64,000 nucleotides of DNA from Marinobacterium nitratireducens (lineage in GTDB: Bacteria > Pseudomonadota > Gammaproteobacteria > Pseudomonadales > Balneatricaceae), in NCBI RefSeq assembly GCF_014645375.1, contig NZ_BMLT01000004.1, positions 370,773 through 434,772 on the forward strand. Reading direction: 5' to 3'. The notes under the pieces are model-generated. The model saw nothing but the letters and a program-made list of their open reading frames with translations, searched no databases and had not been told where the DNA came from. Numbering within the stretch: position 1 is the first letter of the stretch; the number at the start of each line of letters is the position of its first letter. The position numbers were made by a program, and so were the translations under genes. Below are positions 61,874 through 64,000 of this stretch, in pieces.

Positions 61874-61900
61874 GCCGCCCCGAAAAGGGCGGCTTTTTTT
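61874..61900 (+). terminator. rho-independent terminator within a divergent spacer
   Basis: GCCGCCC pairs with GGGCGGC around CGAAAA and is followed by TTTTTTT. It points rightwards but no annotated gene ends upstream of it on this strand, so it may end a small RNA or act as an attenuator for the gene at 62092. Confidence 0.8.
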
Positions 61901-61986
61901 ATGGACGTTGCGCTGAAAAGGCCGCAGATCTATAACCAAGGTCTGGGCAAAAGGGCGACCGTATAAAAGGGATTCGAGTTATCGAA

Positions 61987-62007
61987 GCTATCCCCTTGAG
62001 GGTATAT
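61987..62007. promoter_or_regulatory. predicted LuxR-type operator at the M20 carbamoylase gene
   Basis: GCTATCCC-CTTGA-GGGTATAT has the same half-sites and 5-base centre as the site at 58930. It lies about 85-105 bases before the carbamoylase start codon and downstream of the terminator at 61874. Confidence 0.7.
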
Positions 62008-62091
62008 CGACCGCCGACCGGGCCTTTTATATTGATCGAAAACCACAGCGACCGACCCGCTGATAAGACAGAATCCGAGCGAGGAGACGCC

Positions 62092-63327
62092 ATGCCTGTA
62101 AAAAACATCAATGCCCAGCGTATCTGGAATACCCTGATGGAGATGGGTGAAATCGGCGCCACCGAAGCCGGCGGCAGCTGCCGGCTGGCATTGACCGAAC
62201 TGGACCGCCAGGGGCGCGACCTGTTCGTGCAGTGGTGCCGCGATGCCGGCTGCGAAATCGGCATCGACCGGATCGGTAACATCTACGCGCGCCGTCCCGG
62301 TACCGACCCGGACGCGCTGCCGATCAGCACCGGCAGCCACCTCGACACCCAGCCCACCGGCGGCAAATTCGACGGCATTTACGGCTGCCTCGCGGGCCTT
62401 GAAGTCATTCGCACCCTAAACGATGAAGGCATCGAGACCCGCCGTCCGGTCGAGGTTGTGATCTGGACCAACGAGGAAGGCTCCCGTTTCGCACCGGCCA
62501 TGGTCGCCTCCGGCGTCTACAGCGGTAAGTTCACACTGGACTACGCACTCAACCAGACCGACGCCCAGGGCATCCGTCTTGGCGACGCCCTCAAGACCAT
62601 TGGCTATGATGGCGACATCGAAGTGGGCGCACGCAGGTTCGCCAAGTTTTTCGAACTGCATATCGAGCAGGGACCGGTGCTGGAGCGCGAAGACGAGGAA
62701 GTGGGTGTGGTCACCGGCGTGCTGGGCATGCGCTGGTACGACGTCAAGGTCAAGGGCGTTTCCGCCCATGCAGGCCCGACCCCGATGAGCTACCGCAAGG
62801 ACGCCCTCGGCGCCGCAGCGCGTATGATTACCGCCATGATCGACCTGGCGTCCGAGCGCGCCGACGAGGACGGTCGCTGCACCGTGGGAGAACTGCATAT
62901 CCCGAAAGGCTCGCGCAACGTCATCCCCGGCGATCTCAACTTCACCCTGGATCTGCGTAACGCTACCCTCGACGGTCTCGAAGCGATCGAGCGTGACGCC
63001 ATGGCACTGATCGACCGCATCGCCGCCGAAACCGGCGTCGAAGTCGCCGTCGAACGCATCTGGGACTCCCCGCCGATCGCCTTTGACGCCGAGTGCGTCG
63101 CGGCCGTCGAGAAAGTCGTCGCCAAAAGCGGTTACAGCTATCGCCGCATGACCAGTGGCGCCGGCCACGATGCCGTCAACATATCCCAGGTCGCCCCGAC
63201 CTCGATGATTTTCGTACCATCCGTCGGCGGCATCAGCCACAACGAGGCCGAGTACTCGACCCCGGAACAGATCGCCGCCGGCGCGCAGATTCTGTTCGAA
63301 GTGATGCGCGACGAGGCACTTGCCTGA
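62092..63327 (+). CDS. Zn-dependent M20 family N-carbamoyl amino acid hydrolase
   Basis: The 411-residue protein is of the allantoate/beta-ureidopropionase/N-carbamoyl-L-amino-acid hydrolase branch of M20. It has the metal motifs ISTGSHLDTQPTGGKFDGIY and IWTNEEGSRFAPAM, ELHIEQGPVLEREDEEVGVV, and HAGPTPMSYRKDALGAAARM in the dimerisation domain, plus SGAGHDAVN with the late histidine. It removes the carbamoyl group as CO2 and NH3. In this cluster 4-ureidobutyrate is the suggested substrate, giving GABA. GAGGAG at 62081-62086 fixes the ATG at 62092. Confidence 0.9.
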   Translation: MPVKNINAQRIWNTLMEMGEIGATEAGGSCRLALTELDRQGRDLFVQWCRDAGCEIGIDRIGNIYARRPGTDPDALPISTGSHLDTQPTGGKFDGIYGCLAGLEVIRTLNDEGIETRRPVEVVIWTNEEGSRFAPAMVASGVYSGKFTLDYALNQTDAQGIRLGDALKTIGYDGDIEVGARRFAKFFELHIEQGPVLEREDEEVGVVTGVLGMRWYDVKVKGVSAHAGPTPMSYRKDALGAAARMITAMIDLASERADEDGRCTVGELHIPKGSRNVIPGDLNFTLDLRNATLDGLEAIERDAMALIDRIAAETGVEVAVERIWDSPPIAFDAECVAAVEKVVAKSGYSYRRMTSGAGHDAVNISQVAPTSMIFVPSVGGISHNEAEYSTPEQIAAGAQILFEVMRDEALA

Positions 63328-63337
63328 TCCACACCAG

Positions 63338-63395
63338 TAGGAGCGGCGCCCCGCCGCGAACCGCTCCGGCATGGCGTCAAACCGATTCGGCGCGA
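63338..63395. repeat. REP-like element after the carbamoylase gene
   Basis: GTAGGAGCGGCGCCCCGCCG followed by CGAACCGC and, a little later, GGCGCGAGGCGCGACGCC suggests one or two REP-like palindromes in the spacer before the last gene. Confidence 0.55.
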
Positions 63396-63486
63396 GGCGC
63401 GACGCCTGCGGGTTCTCATTGCCTGCAGTCAGTGCCGGGGTTAGGCTATCGCCGCCCACGCCACCGTCTCACGCAAGGATGCCGCC

Positions 63487-64000
63487 ATGTCTGTTCTCGA
63501 CTATGCCCTGCTGATCGTCGCCGGTTATCTCGCAGGTGTGCTTAATACCATCGCCGGCGGAGGCAGCTTTCTCACCTTCCCGGCGCTGGTTTATGCGGGG
63601 ATTCCACCGATTGCCGCCAACGCCACCAGCGCCGTAGCCGTGCTGCCGGGCTATCTTAGCGGCGCTCTGGGATTTCGCCGTGAAATCGCGACCCAGGGCC
63701 GCGCTGAACTGCTGCGCTACAGCCTTATCGGGCTGGCCGGGGGCGTCCTCGGCGCGCTGCTGCTGCTGGTGACGCCGGCGGACGTTTTCGACGCCGTGGT
63801 TCCGCTATTGCTGCTGGGAGCAACGCTGCTGTTCGCCTTCGGCAACCGGCTGATTTCGGCTCTGCGCCGCGCAGGCCATCCCCTCCCGATGGCGCCGGGC
63901 CTGATGGCGGTCGCGGTTTACGGCGGCTACTTCAACGGCGGACTCGGTATCATGCTGCTGGCGCAGTTCTCCGCCGCCGGCATGCAGCAGCTGAACCTGA
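63487..64000 (+). CDS. TauE/SafE (TSUP) family anion exporter, truncated by window end
   Basis: The 171 residues visible begin MSVLDYALLIVAGYLAGVLN and continue with the family signature TIAGGGSFLTFPALVYAGIP, then alternating membrane helices such as GLAGGVLGALLLLV and VPLLLLGATLLFAFGNRL. The second half opens with GGYFNGGLGIMLLAQFSA, the repeat of the first-half motif. Members export sulfite, sulfoacetate or other organic anions. Its substrate is unknown and the C-terminal part lies outside the window. Confidence 0.88.
   Translation, partial: MSVLDYALLIVAGYLAGVLNTIAGGGSFLTFPALVYAGIPPIAANATSAVAVLPGYLSGALGFRREIATQGRAELLRYSLIGLAGGVLGALLLLVTPADVFDAVVPLLLLGATLLFAFGNRLISALRRAGHPLPMAPGLMAVAVYGGYFNGGLGIMLLAQFSAAGMQQLNL

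Larger units (their letters stand above)
61676..62091. other. 416-bp divergent regulatory region
   Basis: The region separates the aldehyde dehydrogenase and M20 carbamoylase genes. It contains two members of the shared palindrome family, one near each gene, and a strong terminator on the + strand in between, which raises the possibility of a small RNA or leader. No protein gene is convincing. Confidence 0.45.

Overview
The window comes from a GC-rich, free-living heterotrophic bacterium, most probably a gammaproteobacterium of the Pseudomonadales/Oceanospirillales type. This is inferred from the Pseudomonas-style mmsR-mmsA-mmsB and liuR/liuABCDE clusters, lone phhA, azlCD, REP-like hairpins and sigma-54 regulation; the genus cannot be fixed from sequence alone. 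No rRNA, tRNA, CRISPR array, phage gene or transposase gene is visible. Coding density is high, with about 57 credible genes, but many spacers are filled with short repeats.

Layout. 1-2.5 kb: branched-chain amino-acid exporter azlCD, a membrane-anchored retropepsin-like protease and a small orphan protein. 2.8-9.6 kb: a leftward valine operon (mmsA, isobutyryl-CoA dehydrogenase, enoyl-CoA hydratase, 3-hydroxyisobutyryl-CoA hydrolase, mmsB) with divergent mmsR. 9.7-16 kb: phenylalanine hydroxylase, a thiolase, the MerR regulator LiuR, an AhpD-like protein, an acyl-CoA synthetase and a methyltransferase. 16.2-21.1 kb: signalling, with a PAS-GGDEF-EAL protein and a FixLJ-like pair. 21.2-25.1 kb: hydrolase, thioesterase, a second acyl-CoA synthetase and a TetR regulator. 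25.9-32.8 kb: liuABCDE for leucine/isovalerate. 33.6-40.9 kb: a flavin monooxygenase, CBS protein, ABC exporter, secreted PHB depolymerase with a phasin-like protein, and a cation exchanger. 41.1-52.3 kb: an AcoR-like sigma-54 activator with an acetoin-dehydrogenase-like operon (E1 alpha, E1 beta, free-standing lipoyl domain, free-standing E2 core, lipoate-ligase-like protein, Tat subunit and GMC dehydrogenase), a cytochrome P460, an AraC regulator and a secreted VOC protein. 52.6-54.5 kb: HupE/UreJ-like protein and GNAT. 54.6-63.3 kb: a cluster with agmatine deiminase, class III aminotransferase, NhaC-type antiporter, LuxR regulator, KauB/PuuC-like aldehyde dehydrogenase and an M20 carbamoylase. 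63.5 kb to the end: a truncated TauE/SafE permease.

How the genes work together. Valine and leucine carbon skeletons are taken to propionyl-CoA, acetyl-CoA and acetoacetate. Five or six copies of a TTGACGTAAACGTAAA-like box mark the LiuR regulon at the thiolase, liuR itself, the second acyl-CoA synthetase/TetR spacer and liuA. In the 54.6-63.3 kb cluster a palindrome TATCCC-N5-RGGTAT occurs at all three promoters. Its enzyme set suggests agmatine is oxidised with the carbamoyl group still attached (via 4-ureidobutyrate), which would differ from the AguA-AguB route. In the 41-52 kb region two perfect-spacing sigma-54 promoters, each preceded by a similar TGTCGC...GCGACA palindrome, link the split dehydrogenase operon with the distant secreted VOC gene.

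Repeats are the other striking aspect: a 167-bp ABABA array carrying the tails of both flanking genes, a 250-bp direct repeat present 2.7 times, four heptanucleotide arrays, dispersed elements with GTAGGATGGGTGG-type ends, and two partial copies of gene 5' ends directly upstream of their parent genes.
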